A stretch of DNA of 64,000 nt from positions 4,712,001-4,776,000 of the forward strand of contig NZ_CP173678.1 in assembly GCF_051903925.1 (NCBI RefSeq), given 5' to 3'. The position numbers and the translations under genes are program-made. Under the pieces are notes generated by a model that had not been told where the DNA came from, did not search any database, and saw only the letters and a list, made by a program, of their open reading frames with translations. Positions 31,633 to 41,234 of this stretch are shown in pieces. Position 1 is the first letter of the stretch; each line of letters opens with the position of its first letter. Source of the DNA: G051903925 sp051903925. GTDB taxonomy: Bacteria > Pseudomonadota > Alphaproteobacteria > Zavarziniales > Zavarziniaceae.

Positions 31633-32967
31633 CTACTGCGTCGCCGCCCCGGTCACCCGCCAGATCACCTTGCCCACGTCGTCGGCGACCAGCAGGGCAC
31701 CGCGCGTGTCGATCGCCACGCCCACGGGACGGCCCAGCGCCTTGTCGTCGACACGGAAGCCGGTCAGCACGTCGATCGGCTGGCCCGCCGGCCTGCCGCC
31801 TGCGAAGGGCACGAAGATCACCTTGTAGCCGCTATGGGGACGCCGGTTCCACGAGCCGTGCTGCCCGACAAAGGCCCCTTCCTGGAACGGGGCGGGCAGC
31901 GCCGATCCGGTGCCGAAGGTCAGGCCCAGCGACGCGGTATGGGGCCCCAGGGCGTAGTCGGGCACGATCGCCCGGGCCACCAGGTCGGGGCGCTGCGGCT
32001 CCACCCGCGTGTCGACGTTCTGCCCGAAATAGGAATAGGGCCAGCCATAGAAGCCACCGTCCTGGACCGAGGTCATGTAGTCCGGCACCAGGTCGCTGCC
32101 GATCTCGTCCCGCTCGTTGACGGCGGTCCACAGGGCGCCGCTCGTCGGCTCCCACGCCATGCCGACCGGATTGCGCAGGCCCGAGGCGAACAGGCGGCTG
32201 GTCTTCGCGGCGGGGTCGACCTCCAGGATCGCGGCGCGGTTTTCCTCCACGTCCATGCCGTTCTCGCCCACATTGCTGTTGGAGCCGACGGCCACGTAGA
32301 GGCGGCTGCCGTCGGGGGACGCGATCAGCCCCTTGGTCCAGTGGTGGTTGATGCCGGCGGGCAGGTCGACGACCTTTTCAGGCGTCGCCGCAATGGTCGT
32401 GGCGCCGGCCTGGTACGGCACGCGGACCAGGGCGTCGGCATTGGCGACATAGAGCATGTCCCCGACCAGCGCCATGCCGAAGGGGGAGGCAAGTCCCGCC
32501 AGCAGCGTGCTGCGCGTCTCCGCCACGCCGTCGCCATCGGCGTCGCGCAGCAGGGTGATGCGGTCGGGGCTGCCGCCGCCCGCCCCGGCGACACTCTGGA
32601 TCAGGCCGGCGATCCACTTGCGGAAGCCGCCGCCTTCGGTCTTTGGCGCGCGCGTTTCCGCCACCAGCACGTCGCCGTTGGGCAGGACCAGAAGCCAGCG
32701 CGGATGGGTGAGGCCGGAGGCGAAGGCCGTCACCTGAAGGCCCGGCGCCGCGGTTGGCGCACCGCCCGACCAGCCGACCGCGGTCGCCACGTTCACGGTC
32801 GGGAAGAACGAATTCACCGGCGCCGGCAATTGCGGCTGGGGCCCGATGCCGGCCTCGACCGGCAGGGTCGCGACCTCGCTCCGGCTGCCGAAATGGACGA
32901 TCACGCCCCCGGCGACAAGTCCCAGGACGACGGCACCCAGGACCCATTTCAAGCGATAGCGCGCCAT
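31633..32967 (-). CDS. Sorbosone dehydrogenase family beta-propeller, membrane-anchored
   Basis: A 444-residue PQQ-dependent-sugar-dehydrogenase-like propeller. An N-terminal membrane anchor (about 8-27) points the propeller into the periplasm. Repeated propeller phrases include GLTHPRWLLVLPNGDVLVAE, ASPFGMALVGD, GLRNPVGMAWEP, DGGFYGWPYSYFG and FVGQHGSWNR. Members oxidise sugars or aldehydes such as sorbosone with PQQ, though many have unknown substrates. It stands alone between a terminator-like repeat and an esterase gene. Confidence 0.87.
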   Translation of the reverse strand: MARYRLKWVLGAVVLGLVAGGVIVHFGSRSEVATLPVEAGIGPQPQLPAPVNSFFPTVNVATAVGWSGGAPTAAPGLQVTAFASGLTHPRWLLVLPNGDVLVAETRAPKTEGGGFRKWIAGLIQSVAGAGGGSPDRITLLRDADGDGVAETRSTLLAGLASPFGMALVGDMLYVANADALVRVPYQAGATTIAATPEKVVDLPAGINHHWTKGLIASPDGSRLYVAVGSNSNVGENGMDVEENRAAILEVDPAAKTSRLFASGLRNPVGMAWEPTSGALWTAVNERDEIGSDLVPDYMTSVQDGGFYGWPYSYFGQNVDTRVEPQRPDLVARAIVPDYALGPHTASLGLTFGTGSALPAPFQEGAFVGQHGSWNRRPHSGYKVIFVPFAGGRPAGQPIDVLTGFRVDDKALGRPVGVAIDTRGALLVADDVGKVIWRVTGAATQ

Positions 32968-33031
32968 CTGCACCCCCGACCCGTGACCTGAAGCCCAATC
33001 AATACGCCCGCCAACGGTTCCTGGACCGCGC

Positions 33032-33748
33032 TCAGGCGGCAAGGCCCGCCAGTTCATGCGCCAGACGGTCGGGCGCGGAGAAGAACGGCGAATGGCTGGT
33101 GTCCAGCGTGACCACGCGATCGCAGGGCAGCGCCGCATGCAGGCTGCGCTGCTTCGTGATGCCGATCGCCTTGTCCGCCGTGCACTCGACATAGGCGCGC
33201 GGCACGCGGCCGAAGCGGTCCGGCGTCACCGCCATGGGAACGTTCACCGGCTCCGCCGACTGCGGCACCAGCAGCAGGCGGGCCAGGGCGATATCGGCGT
33301 CCGGGCAATCGGCATAGAAGGCGGGCTTCAGGATCTCATAGGCGACCTGGACCGCCGTGCCGTCCTCCGTCGGCAGGATATGACCCGGCAGCAGGTTCTC
33401 CGCATCCCCCGCCGCGGCCTCCATCAGGGTCTGGCCCGCCGGCACCAGGAAGGCGCAGAGATAGACCAGACGGGCGATGCGGTCCGGCACCGCCTCGGCC
33501 ACGGCGCTGATGACAATGCCGCCCATGCTGTGTCCGACCAGCACGACGGGCTCCGCCTCGCCCTCGACCAGGCGGACGATGCTGTCGCGGTACTCGGCCA
33601 GCGTCGGGCGCGTCGCCTGGCCCTTGATGCCATGCCCGGGCAGATCGGGTGCCAGCACGCGGTGACCCAGGGCCTCCAGCAGGGGCACAACCTTGTACCA
33701 GCACCAGCCGCCATGCCATGCGCCATGAACCAGGACGAACGTCGCCAT
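33032..33748 (-). CDS. Alpha/beta hydrolase, salicylate-esterase-like
   Basis: A 238-residue serine hydrolase with the N-terminal HGAWHGGWCWYKVVPLLEA, nucleophile elbow VGHSMGGIVISA, and a C-terminal LDTSHSPFFSAPDRLA carrying the catalytic His. This pattern matches the plant methylesterase/pyrethroid-hydrolase branch. The ATG at 33748 is used; a GTG lies one codon upstream. The ester substrate is unknown. Confidence 0.87.
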   Translation of the reverse strand: MATFVLVHGAWHGGWCWYKVVPLLEALGHRVLAPDLPGHGIKGQATRPTLAEYRDSIVRLVEGEAEPVVLVGHSMGGIVISAVAEAVPDRIARLVYLCAFLVPAGQTLMEAAAGDAENLLPGHILPTEDGTAVQVAYEILKPAFYADCPDADIALARLLLVPQSAEPVNVPMAVTPDRFGRVPRAYVECTADKAIGITKQRSLHAALPCDRVVTLDTSHSPFFSAPDRLAHELAGLAA

Positions 33749-33885
33749 CACCCCTCCCCTGCGGAACCGGGATCCGGCCTGCCTCGTGCCGTCACCCCGC
33801 CCATCCGGACAGTGTTAACACGCAGGCCCCCGGCGGAGTAGGGTGGCCTGTCCCGCATATCGGGACGCTTCACGTTGCGTGGATC

Positions 33886-34764
33886 ATGACCAGCCTGAAC
33901 CTGCCGCCGCATCTGGGCCTGGCCGCCACGCGCCATGGGCCCATGCTGTTCCTGCGCCAGGACCGCTTCATCGGCGCGTCCCTGGCCCGCTATGGCGAAT
34001 ACTCGCACGGGGAGCTGGCGCTGCTGCTCCGCCTGTTGCGCCCCGGCGACCGGGTGCTGGAGGTGGGGGCGAACATCGGCGCTCTGACCGTCGCCATGGC
34101 CCAGGCGGTGGGCGCCGCCGGCCATGTCCTGGCGCTGGAGCCGCAGCGCATCGTGTTCCAGATCCTGTGCGCGAACCTGGCGCTGAATGGCCTGCTCAAC
34201 ACCCAGGCGCTGCCGCTGGCCGCGGGGGCGGAGAGTGGCGTGCTGCACGTGCCCCCGGTCGACTATGGCGCCCGCGGCAATTTCGGCGGCGTCGCCCTTG
34301 GCGCCCAGGGCGGCGAGCCAGTCGCGCTGCGGGCGATCGACAGTTTCGACCTGCCGGCGCTGCGCCTGCTGAAGGTCGATGTGGAGGGGATGGAGGCGTC
34401 GGTGATCGCCGGCGCCGCCCGCACCATCGCGCGCACGCGACCCTTCCTCTATGTCGAGAACGACCGCCCCGACCGGTCGCCCGCGCTGATCCGTCAGATC
34501 CAGGCGCTGGGCTATCGCCTGTGGTGGCACCTGCCGCCGCTCTACAATCCGGCGAACCCACGTGGCGATGCCGAGAACATGTTCGGCAGCACCTTGTCCG
34601 TGAACATGCTGGGCGCCCCGGCCGAGATGGACCTGAAGACCGACCTGGTCCCCGTGACCGACCCGGACATGACCTGGCGCGAGGCCCACCAGGCCGCCTG
34701 GCTTGCGGGTCAGCCGGCGCGGCGGATGGCGGGCGACGTCGGGAACAGCGCCTCCAGCACCTGA
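33886..34764 (+). CDS. FkbM family SAM-dependent methyltransferase
   Basis: A 292-residue protein with SAM motif I VLEVGANIGALTVAMA, an acidic post-I loop (VLALEPQ), LLKVDVEGMEASVIAGA and VENDRP, the FkbM signatures. Such enzymes usually O-methylate sugars or polyketides. No glycan locus surrounds it. The last 55 bases overlap the convergent meaB gene. Confidence 0.87.
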   Translation: MTSLNLPPHLGLAATRHGPMLFLRQDRFIGASLARYGEYSHGELALLLRLLRPGDRVLEVGANIGALTVAMAQAVGAAGHVLALEPQRIVFQILCANLALNGLLNTQALPLAAGAESGVLHVPPVDYGARGNFGGVALGAQGGEPVALRAIDSFDLPALRLLKVDVEGMEASVIAGAARTIARTRPFLYVENDRPDRSPALIRQIQALGYRLWWHLPPLYNPANPRGDAENMFGSTLSVNMLGAPAEMDLKTDLVPVTDPDMTWREAHQAAWLAGQPARRMAGDVGNSASST

Positions 34765-35711
34765 CGCGCTGCGGCACCGGGGGCCAGGCGCCCGGCCGCC
34801 ACCTCCGCCTCAAGCCTTGCCGACAGCGCGCCGACGACAGGATCGTCGGCCAGGCGGTGGCGCACCGCATCCTCCACCTCGCGCCAAAGCCAGCCGCGCG
34901 CCTGCTCGGCGCGCAGGCCGGCCAGGCCCTCCGGCCCCAGCGCGGTGCGGAAGGCCTGCGCCGTCTCCCACACCTCGGCGATGCCCTTGCCCGTTCGGGC
35001 CGAAGTCAGCAGCACCCGCGCGCCCCAGGCCGTGTACTTGGGACGCATCAGATGCAGCGCTGTCGTCACGTCGGCCGCGGCATGGCGGGCCGGCGTCTCC
35101 ATGGCGCCATCGGCCTTGTTCACCACGACCAGGTCGGCCAGCTCCATGATGCCGCGCTTGATGCCCTGCAGGTCGTCGCCGCCCGCGGGGCTCAGCAGCA
35201 CCGTGAACAGGTCGACCATGCCGGCGACCGCAATCTCCGACTGGCCCACGCCCACCGTCTCGACCAGGACGACGTCGAAGCCCGCAGCCTCGCACAGGAC
35301 CATCGCTTCGCGCGTGCGGCGGGCGACGCCGCCCAGCGTGCCGCCAGAGGGGCTGGGCCTGATGAAGGCGTTCGCCTCACGCGACAGGCGCTCCATGCGC
35401 GTCTTGTCGCCCAGGATCGAGCCGCCGGAGCGGCTGGACGACGGATCGACCGCCAGGACCGCGACCTTCAGCCCCTGGCCCGTCAGGAACATGCCAAAGG
35501 CTTCGATGAAGGTCGACTTGCCGACACCCGGCGGACCGGACAGGCCGATGCGGATGGCGCCGCCAGCCTTCGGCATCACCTCCGCCAGCAGCGCCTCGGC
35601 CTGGAGCCGGTGGTCGGCGCGAGTCGATTCGACCAGCGTGATCGCCCGCGCCAGGGCCCGCCGGTCCCCGGCCACCAAGCCGGGTGCCAGGGGATGGGCG
35701 GAGCCGCTCAC
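34710..35711 (-). CDS. meaB: Methylmalonyl-CoA mutase-associated GTPase MeaB
   Basis: A 333-residue G3E GTPase chaperone that loads and protects the cobalamin of methylmalonyl-CoA mutase. It has Walker A GLSGPPGVGKST, VLAVDPSS, the switch region LVETVGVGQSE and NKAD. The start is GTG at 35711, sharing four bases (GTGA) with the mutase stop, so translation is coupled. The 3' end runs 55 bases into the fkbM gene. Confidence 0.93.
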   Translation of the reverse strand: MSGSAHPLAPGLVAGDRRALARAITLVESTRADHRLQAEALLAEVMPKAGGAIRIGLSGPPGVGKSTFIEAFGMFLTGQGLKVAVLAVDPSSSRSGGSILGDKTRMERLSREANAFIRPSPSGGTLGGVARRTREAMVLCEAAGFDVVLVETVGVGQSEIAVAGMVDLFTVLLSPAGGDDLQGIKRGIMELADLVVVNKADGAMETPARHAAADVTTALHLMRPKYTAWGARVLLTSARTGKGIAEVWETAQAFRTALGPEGLAGLRAEQARGWLWREVEDAVRHRLADDPVVGALSARLEAEVAAGRLAPGAAARQVLEALFPTSPAIRRAG

Positions 35712-37852
35712 GCCGCGTTGGCGCGCTTGGCCAGCAGGTCCAGGATCTGGCCGGCCGCGGTCGGGATGTGGGTGCCGGGGCCAAAGATCGCGGACACACC
35801 GGCGCGGCGCAGGAAGTCATAGTCCTGGGCCGGGATCACGCCGCCGCAGACGACCAGGATGTCGCCAGCCCCACGGGCCTTCAGCGCCGCGATCAGTTCC
35901 GGCACCAGCGTCTTGTGGCCGGCCGCCTGGGACGAGACGCCGATGACGTGGACGTCGTTCTCGACCGCGTCGCGTGCCGCCTCGTCCGGGGTCTGGAACA
36001 GGGGGCCGACGTCCACGTCGAAGCCCAGGTCGGCAAAGGCGGTGGCGATCACCTTGGCGCCGCGGTCATGGCCGTCCTGGCCCATCTTGACGACCAGCAT
36101 GCGGGGGCGACGGCCCTCGACCTTGGCAAAGCTCTCGATCTCGGCCTGGACCTTGGCATAGCCGTCATCGCCCGCGAAGCCGGCGCCATAGACGCCGGAG
36201 ATCGAGCGGATGGTCGCCGAATGACGGGAGAACACGCGCTCCAGCGCATCGGAGATTTCGCCAACCGTCGCCCGGGCCCGGGCGGCGTTGACCGCCAGTT
36301 CCAGCAGGTTGGCATTCCCCTTGGCGCCCTCTTCCAGCGCCTGGATCGCCGCTTCCCAGGCCTTGGCGTCGCGCTTGCCACGCACGGTGTTGAGGCGGGT
36401 GACCTGGGCCGCGCGGACGGCGTCGTTGTCGATCTCGCGCACCTCGACCGGGGGCTCGTCCTTCAGGCGGTACTTGTTGACGCCGACGATGACCTCCTCG
36501 CCCCGGTCCACGCGGGCCTGGCGGCGGGCGGCGGACTCCTCGATCCGCAGCTTGGGCATGCCGGACTCGACGGCCTTGGTCATGCCGCCCAGCGACTCGA
36601 CTTCCTGGATCAGCTCCCACGCGGCCTTGGCGAGGGAATGGGTCAGGTGCTCGACATAATAGGAGCCGCCCAGCGGATCGACGACGTGGGTGACGCCCGT
36701 CTCCTCCGCCAGGATCAGCTGCGTGTTGCGCGCGATGCGGGCCGAGAACTCGGTCGGCAGCGCGATCGCCTCGTCGAACGAATTGGTGTGCAGGCTCTGC
36801 GTGCCGCCCAGGACGGCGGCCATCGCCTCGAACGCGGTGCGCACGACGTTGTTGTAGGGGTCCTGCTCGGTCAGCGACACGCCGCTGGTCTGGCAATGGG
36901 TGCGCAGCATCAGCGAGTTCGGCTTCTTGGCCCCGAACTCCTTCATGATGCGGGCCCAGAGCAGGCGGGCGGCGCGCAGCTTGGCCACTTCCATGAAGAA
37001 GTTCATGCCGATCGCGAAGAAGAACGACAGGCGGCCGGCGAACTCGTCGACGTCCAGCCCCTGCGCCATCGCGGCGCGGACGTATTCCATGCCGTCCGCC
37101 AGGGTAAAGGCCAGTTCCTGGACCTGATTGGCCCCGGCCTCCTGCATGTGATAGCCAGAGATGGAGATCGAGTTGAACTTGGGCATGCGCCGCGCCGTAT
37201 AGGCGATGATGTCGGCGACGATGCGCATCGACGGCGTCGGCGGGTAGATATAGGTGTTGCGGACCATGAACTCCTTCAGAATGTCGTTCTGAATGGTCCC
37301 GGCCAGCTTGGCCTCGTCCACGCCCTGCTCTTCCGCCGCCACGATGTAGCAGGCAAGCGTCGGCAGCACGGCGCCGTTCATGGTCATCGACACCGACATC
37401 TTGTCGAGCGGGATCGAGTCGAAGAGGATCTTCATGTCCTCGACGCTGTCGATCGCGACACCCGCCTTGCCCACGTCGCCGACAACGCGGGGATGATCGC
37501 TGTCATAGCCGCGATGCGTCGCCAGGTCGAAAGCGACCGACAGGCCCATCTGCCCCGCCGCCAGGTTGCGCTTGTAGAAGGCGTTCGACTCCTCGGCCGT
37601 CGAGAAGCCGGCATACTGGCGCACCGTCCAGGGACGGTTCGAATACATCGTCGCGCGCACGCCGCGCGTGAACGGGAAGAAGCCGGGCAGCTGGTCCAGT
37701 TCCAGCCCCTCAAGATCGCTCGCGGTATAGAGCGGCTTGACCAGCAGGCCTTCGGGCGTGTGCCAGTCCAGATTGGACAGCGGGGTCTGGCCCAGTTCCT
37801 TGGCCGCCAGCTTGCTCCAATCCTCAACCGTCTTCTTCGCGTCGTCCGCCAT
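35708..37852 (-). CDS. scpA: Methylmalonyl-CoA mutase
   Basis: A 714-residue adenosylcobalamin-dependent mutase interconverting methylmalonyl-CoA and succinyl-CoA, used in propionate and branched-chain breakdown. The N-terminal barrel shows GFFPFTRGVRATMY, SVSMTMNGAVLP and QTSGVSLTEQDPYNN. The C-terminal B12 domain has DGHDRGAKVI, with the axial His, and GGVIP. Length matches single-chain homodimeric mutases. The start at 37852 is the first family-like Met. meaB follows directly. Confidence 0.96.
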   Translation of the reverse strand: MADDAKKTVEDWSKLAAKELGQTPLSNLDWHTPEGLLVKPLYTASDLEGLELDQLPGFFPFTRGVRATMYSNRPWTVRQYAGFSTAEESNAFYKRNLAAGQMGLSVAFDLATHRGYDSDHPRVVGDVGKAGVAIDSVEDMKILFDSIPLDKMSVSMTMNGAVLPTLACYIVAAEEQGVDEAKLAGTIQNDILKEFMVRNTYIYPPTPSMRIVADIIAYTARRMPKFNSISISGYHMQEAGANQVQELAFTLADGMEYVRAAMAQGLDVDEFAGRLSFFFAIGMNFFMEVAKLRAARLLWARIMKEFGAKKPNSLMLRTHCQTSGVSLTEQDPYNNVVRTAFEAMAAVLGGTQSLHTNSFDEAIALPTEFSARIARNTQLILAEETGVTHVVDPLGGSYYVEHLTHSLAKAAWELIQEVESLGGMTKAVESGMPKLRIEESAARRQARVDRGEEVIVGVNKYRLKDEPPVEVREIDNDAVRAAQVTRLNTVRGKRDAKAWEAAIQALEEGAKGNANLLELAVNAARARATVGEISDALERVFSRHSATIRSISGVYGAGFAGDDGYAKVQAEIESFAKVEGRRPRMLVVKMGQDGHDRGAKVIATAFADLGFDVDVGPLFQTPDEAARDAVENDVHVIGVSSQAAGHKTLVPELIAALKARGAGDILVVCGGVIPAQDYDFLRRAGVSAIFGPGTHIPTAAGQILDLLAKRANAA

Positions 37853-38184
37853 CGTTCCGTCCCTCAGGCGTGCCCCCAACCCCGGGAAAGCGCCCGCATT
37901 AGTTCAGTGTTCCAGACCACCGGCTGAGCCCGGCAGGGATCATAAACGCGAAGGCGATGCAAGTCTTTCGGGGCCTGGCCGGGGGAGGGCCGCCGTTCGA
38001 TCTCCTCACCCTACGTCCCCCGCTTCATGCGGGGGACCCATGAACCAACCCTTCGTCCCGTGACTCGGTCAAGAATCAGCGGCCCAACGGCGGCTGCTAT
38101 GCATTCTGGTCCGGTGCACTACCGTCTGTGTCAGTTCATGGGTGGCCCGGATAAACCGGGCCACGTAGCGTTGGGCATGGGATC
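37853..38184. repeat. 332-base gap with paired GC palindromes
   Basis: No gene is seen. A CCCCGC-TTCAT-GCGGGG hairpin with an ACCCATGAAC flank (about 38010-38046) is mirrored by TTCATGGGT and a GGCCCGG-ATAAA-CCGGGCC hairpin (about 38134-38164), so the two units form one large inverted structure. The part next to 37852 should hold the mutase promoter; no cobalamin riboswitch is evident. Confidence 0.75.
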
Positions 38185-38673
38185 CTAAAGCTGCGTCACC
38201 GTGTGGGCTGCGGGGCGGTGAGACTTGGCGAGGACGCGCAGGATCACGTCCTTCACCTTGTCGTTCGTCACCGGCATCTGGAGGTAGCCGTTGACGCGCA
38301 CGGCACCGGCGTCGCTCAGCGTGTCGGACTGGCCGGCGCCGACGACCATCACGATGGGGACCGCGCGCACCCAGTTGTCATTGTGGTCGCGCACCGTGCG
38401 TACGACCTCAAGCCCGTTGGGCTCGCCCGTGAGGGCGCAGAAGAGCAGGCTGGGGGGCCGCGAGACCATCGTTTCCAGTGCGCGGGGCGCGCGGGGATAA
38501 CGCAGGAAGCGGGTAATGCCGATGGCGTTGCAGGCGCGCTCGATCGCGTCCTGCACCAGGTCGTTCTCGTTGATCGAGATGACGCTGGCGGTCGACAGGT
38601 CCGCAATCTCGGCAATGTCGACCGGCCCCTTGGCCCGCAGATAGGACGGAATGTTGATCTCGAAGTCGGACAT
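38185..38673 (-). CDS. Receiver-like protein lacking phosphorylation residues
   Basis: A 162-residue protein. From about residue 30 it follows the CheY fold (VISINENDLVQDAIERA, then PSLLFCALTGEPNGLEVVR, VPIVMVVGAG, GYLQMPVTNDKV). At the Asp phosphoacceptor position there is Ala80, and at the conserved Lys position Met133. It is therefore probably a pseudo-receiver used for protein contacts rather than a phosphorylated switch. It has no output domain. It is divergent from the helicase gene across 92 bases. Confidence 0.7.
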   Translation of the reverse strand: MSDFEINIPSYLRAKGPVDIAEIADLSTASVISINENDLVQDAIERACNAIGITRFLRYPRAPRALETMVSRPPSLLFCALTGEPNGLEVVRTVRDHNDNWVRAVPIVMVVGAGQSDTLSDAGAVRVNGYLQMPVTNDKVKDVILRVLAKSHRPAAHTVTQL

Positions 38674-38765
38674 CGCCGTCGTTCCGTCTAGGGAGCCCCG
38701 AACCGCACCAGGATAGTCCGTCCGACCGTCTTGCCAAGCGGGGATCCGGACCCGATTGTCTTGGC

Positions 38766-41231
38766 ATGGACAACGACGCCCGGGCTGGTCGCATCACGGC
38801 CGTGCTGGGCCCAACCAATACCGGCAAGACGCATTTCGCGATCGAGCGTCTGCTGGGCCACGCCAATGGCGTGATCGGCCTGCCGCTGCGCCTTCTGGCG
38901 CGCGAGGTCTATGACCGCGTGGTGGCGGTGAAGGGGGCGGCCGCCTGCGCCCTGGTGACGGGGGAGGAAAAGATCGTCCCCGCCGGCGCGCGCTACTTCG
39001 TCTGCACGGTCGAGGCGATGCCCCTGACCCGGCCGTTCGAGGTGGTCGCGGTCGACGAGCTCCAGCTGGCCGCGGACCCTGAGCGCGGCCATGTCTTCAC
39101 CGACCGACTGCTCCATGCCCGCGGCCTGTACGAGACGCTGTTCCTGGGGGCGGAGAGCATGCGCCCCGCCATCAAGCGCCTGCTGCCCCGGGTCGAGTTC
39201 ATCAGCCGGACGCGCTTTTCCACCCTGACCCATACCGGCTATCGCAAGCTGTCGCGCCTGCCGCGGCGCTCGGCCATCGTCGCGTTCTCCGCGGCCGAGG
39301 TCTATGCGACGGCGGAAGCGGTGCGGCGCCAGCGCGGTGGCGCCGCGGTCGTCATGGGCGCCCTGTCGCCGCGCACCCGCAATGCCCAGGTGGCGATGTA
39401 CCAGGCCGGCGAGGTCGACTACCTGGTGGCGACGGACGCCATCGGCATGGGCCTGAACATGGACGTGGACCATGTCGCCTTTGCCGGCCTGTACAAGTTC
39501 GACGGCCGCCAGAACCGTGCCCTGCGCCCGGAGGAAGTGGCCCAGATCGCCGGCCGCGCCGGACGCCACATGCGCGAAGGCACGTTCGGCACGACGGGCG
39601 AGGCGGACCCCTTATCCCCCGACATCGTGGAGCGGGTGGAGAACCACCGGTTCGACACGGTCAAGGCCCTGCAATGGCGCAATTCCGAACTGGAGTTCCG
39701 CTCGCTCGACGCGCTGATCGCGAGCCTTGAGGTGCCGCCGCCGGCGTCCGGCCTGATCCGCGTGCGCGACGCGGAGGACCTGGCCGTGCTGAAGGCGCTG
39801 GCCGCCCTGCCGGAAGTGCGGGCAACCGCGCGCAGCCGCGACCGCATCGCCCTGCTGTGGCAGGTGTGCCAGATCCCCGACTTCCGCAAGACGCTGGCCG
39901 ACCAGCACGCCCGCCTGCTGGCGCGGATCTGGTCGCACCTGGCGAGCGGCGACGGTCGCCTGCCACCCAGCTGGGTCGCCAACCAGCTTGAGCGGCTGGA
40001 CCGGGTGGACGGCGACCTGGACACGCTGGCGACGCGCATCGCGCATGTGCGGACCTGGACCTACATCTCCCACCGGCCCGAATGGCTGGCCGATCCGCGC
40101 GGCGTGCAGGAACGGGCCCGCGCGATCGAGGACAGGCTGTCGGACGCCCTGCACGAGACGCTGACCCAGCGCTTCGTCGATCGCCGCTCGTCCGTGCTGA
40201 TGCGCCGGATGGGGGAGAGCCTGTTCGGCACCGTGGCCAAGGATGGCGACGTCCTGGTGGAGGGGGAGTTCGTCGGCCGGCTGCAGGCGTTCCGCTTTAC
40301 CGCCGACATCAGCGCCCCCCCTGAGGATGCCCGCATGCTGCGCGCGGCAGCCCACAGGGCCCTGGTGGGCGAGATCGAGCGCCGGGCCACGGCCTTTGCC
40401 GAGGTGGCGGACACGCAGATCAGCCTGTCCGACGACGGGCGCCTGTACTGGCAGGGCGAGATGCTGGCCAGGCTGGTGCCGGGGCGCTCGCCCTTGCATC
40501 CGCGCGTCGACCTTGTGGCCAACGAGTTCCTGAACGGCCATGCCCGGGACCAGGTCCAGAAGCGGCTGGACACCTGGATCGCCGGGCACGTCGCAGCGGT
40601 CCTGGCACCGCTGGTGGCGCTGATGGCGGCCGACCTGCCGCCCGCCGCATCGGGCCTGGCCTTCCGCCTGGGCGAGGGCCTGGGCACCGGACCGGCGATC
40701 CCGCCCGCCGAGGTGCCGGCCGAGGCGCGCACTGTGCTGAAATCGCGCGGCGTACGCTTCGGCCGCGTGGCGACCTATATGCCGGCCATGCTGAAGCCGG
40801 CGGCGGCGCGTCTTCTGGTCCTGTTGGCGCGCGTCGCGCGGGGCCGGCCCGACTGGCCGGACCAGGCGCCGATGCCGGGCCTGGTCTCCGTGCCCGCGGT
40901 CGGCCCGGCGGAGTACTTCGCCGCCGCCGGCTTTCGCGTATGCGGCGCGCGGGCGATCCGCCTGGACATGCTGGAGCGCCTGGCGGCACGGGCGCACGTC
41001 CTGGCAGCCCAGGGTCCGGTCCTGGCCGAGGGCGAGCTGATGGGCCTGGTCGGGTGCAGCGGGCCCGACTTCACCGCCGCGATGAAGGCCTGCGGCTTCC
41101 GGGCCGAGACGTTGGATGGGGTCGTCCGCTTTCGCCCGCGCAAGGGCCGGCCACCACGCCCGGCCGATCGGCACGGGGTCACGGCCCCGCCCGATTCGCC
41201 GTTCGCCGCCCTGGCCGTCCTGAAGGCCTGA
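38766..41231 (+). CDS. Suv3-like DExH RNA helicase
   Basis: An 821-residue superfamily 2 helicase of the Suv3 type, known in mitochondria as part of the RNA degradosome and common in Alphaproteobacteria. It has Walker A GPTNTGKTHFAIE (about 14-26), the DExH-type box VAVDELQLAAD, and motif VI QIAGRAGRHMREG. The long C-terminal half ends in a Pro-rich tail. It is probably a cytoplasmic RNA-processing enzyme. The S4-domain gene starts 3 bases downstream, suggesting a joint RNA role. Confidence 0.9.
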   Translation: MDNDARAGRITAVLGPTNTGKTHFAIERLLGHANGVIGLPLRLLAREVYDRVVAVKGAAACALVTGEEKIVPAGARYFVCTVEAMPLTRPFEVVAVDELQLAADPERGHVFTDRLLHARGLYETLFLGAESMRPAIKRLLPRVEFISRTRFSTLTHTGYRKLSRLPRRSAIVAFSAAEVYATAEAVRRQRGGAAVVMGALSPRTRNAQVAMYQAGEVDYLVATDAIGMGLNMDVDHVAFAGLYKFDGRQNRALRPEEVAQIAGRAGRHMREGTFGTTGEADPLSPDIVERVENHRFDTVKALQWRNSELEFRSLDALIASLEVPPPASGLIRVRDAEDLAVLKALAALPEVRATARSRDRIALLWQVCQIPDFRKTLADQHARLLARIWSHLASGDGRLPPSWVANQLERLDRVDGDLDTLATRIAHVRTWTYISHRPEWLADPRGVQERARAIEDRLSDALHETLTQRFVDRRSSVLMRRMGESLFGTVAKDGDVLVEGEFVGRLQAFRFTADISAPPEDARMLRAAAHRALVGEIERRATAFAEVADTQISLSDDGRLYWQGEMLARLVPGRSPLHPRVDLVANEFLNGHARDQVQKRLDTWIAGHVAAVLAPLVALMAADLPPAASGLAFRLGEGLGTGPAIPPAEVPAEARTVLKSRGVRFGRVATYMPAMLKPAAARLLVLLARVARGRPDWPDQAPMPGLVSVPAVGPAEYFAAAGFRVCGARAIRLDMLERLAARAHVLAAQGPVLAEGELMGLVGCSGPDFTAAMKACGFRAETLDGVVRFRPRKGRPPRPADRHGVTAPPDSPFAALAVLKA

Positions 41232-41234
41232 ACG

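Noticed and set aside
35684..37927. 747-codon plus-strand frame across the mutase gene
   Set aside because: Antisense to methylmalonyl-CoA mutase with no recognisable motif; caused by strong GC bias at third positions.
37853..38003. Cobalamin riboswitch upstream of methylmalonyl-CoA mutase
   Set aside because: I looked for the conserved B12-box and a multi-stem leader next to 37852 and could not find them; the gap is mostly palindromic repeat.
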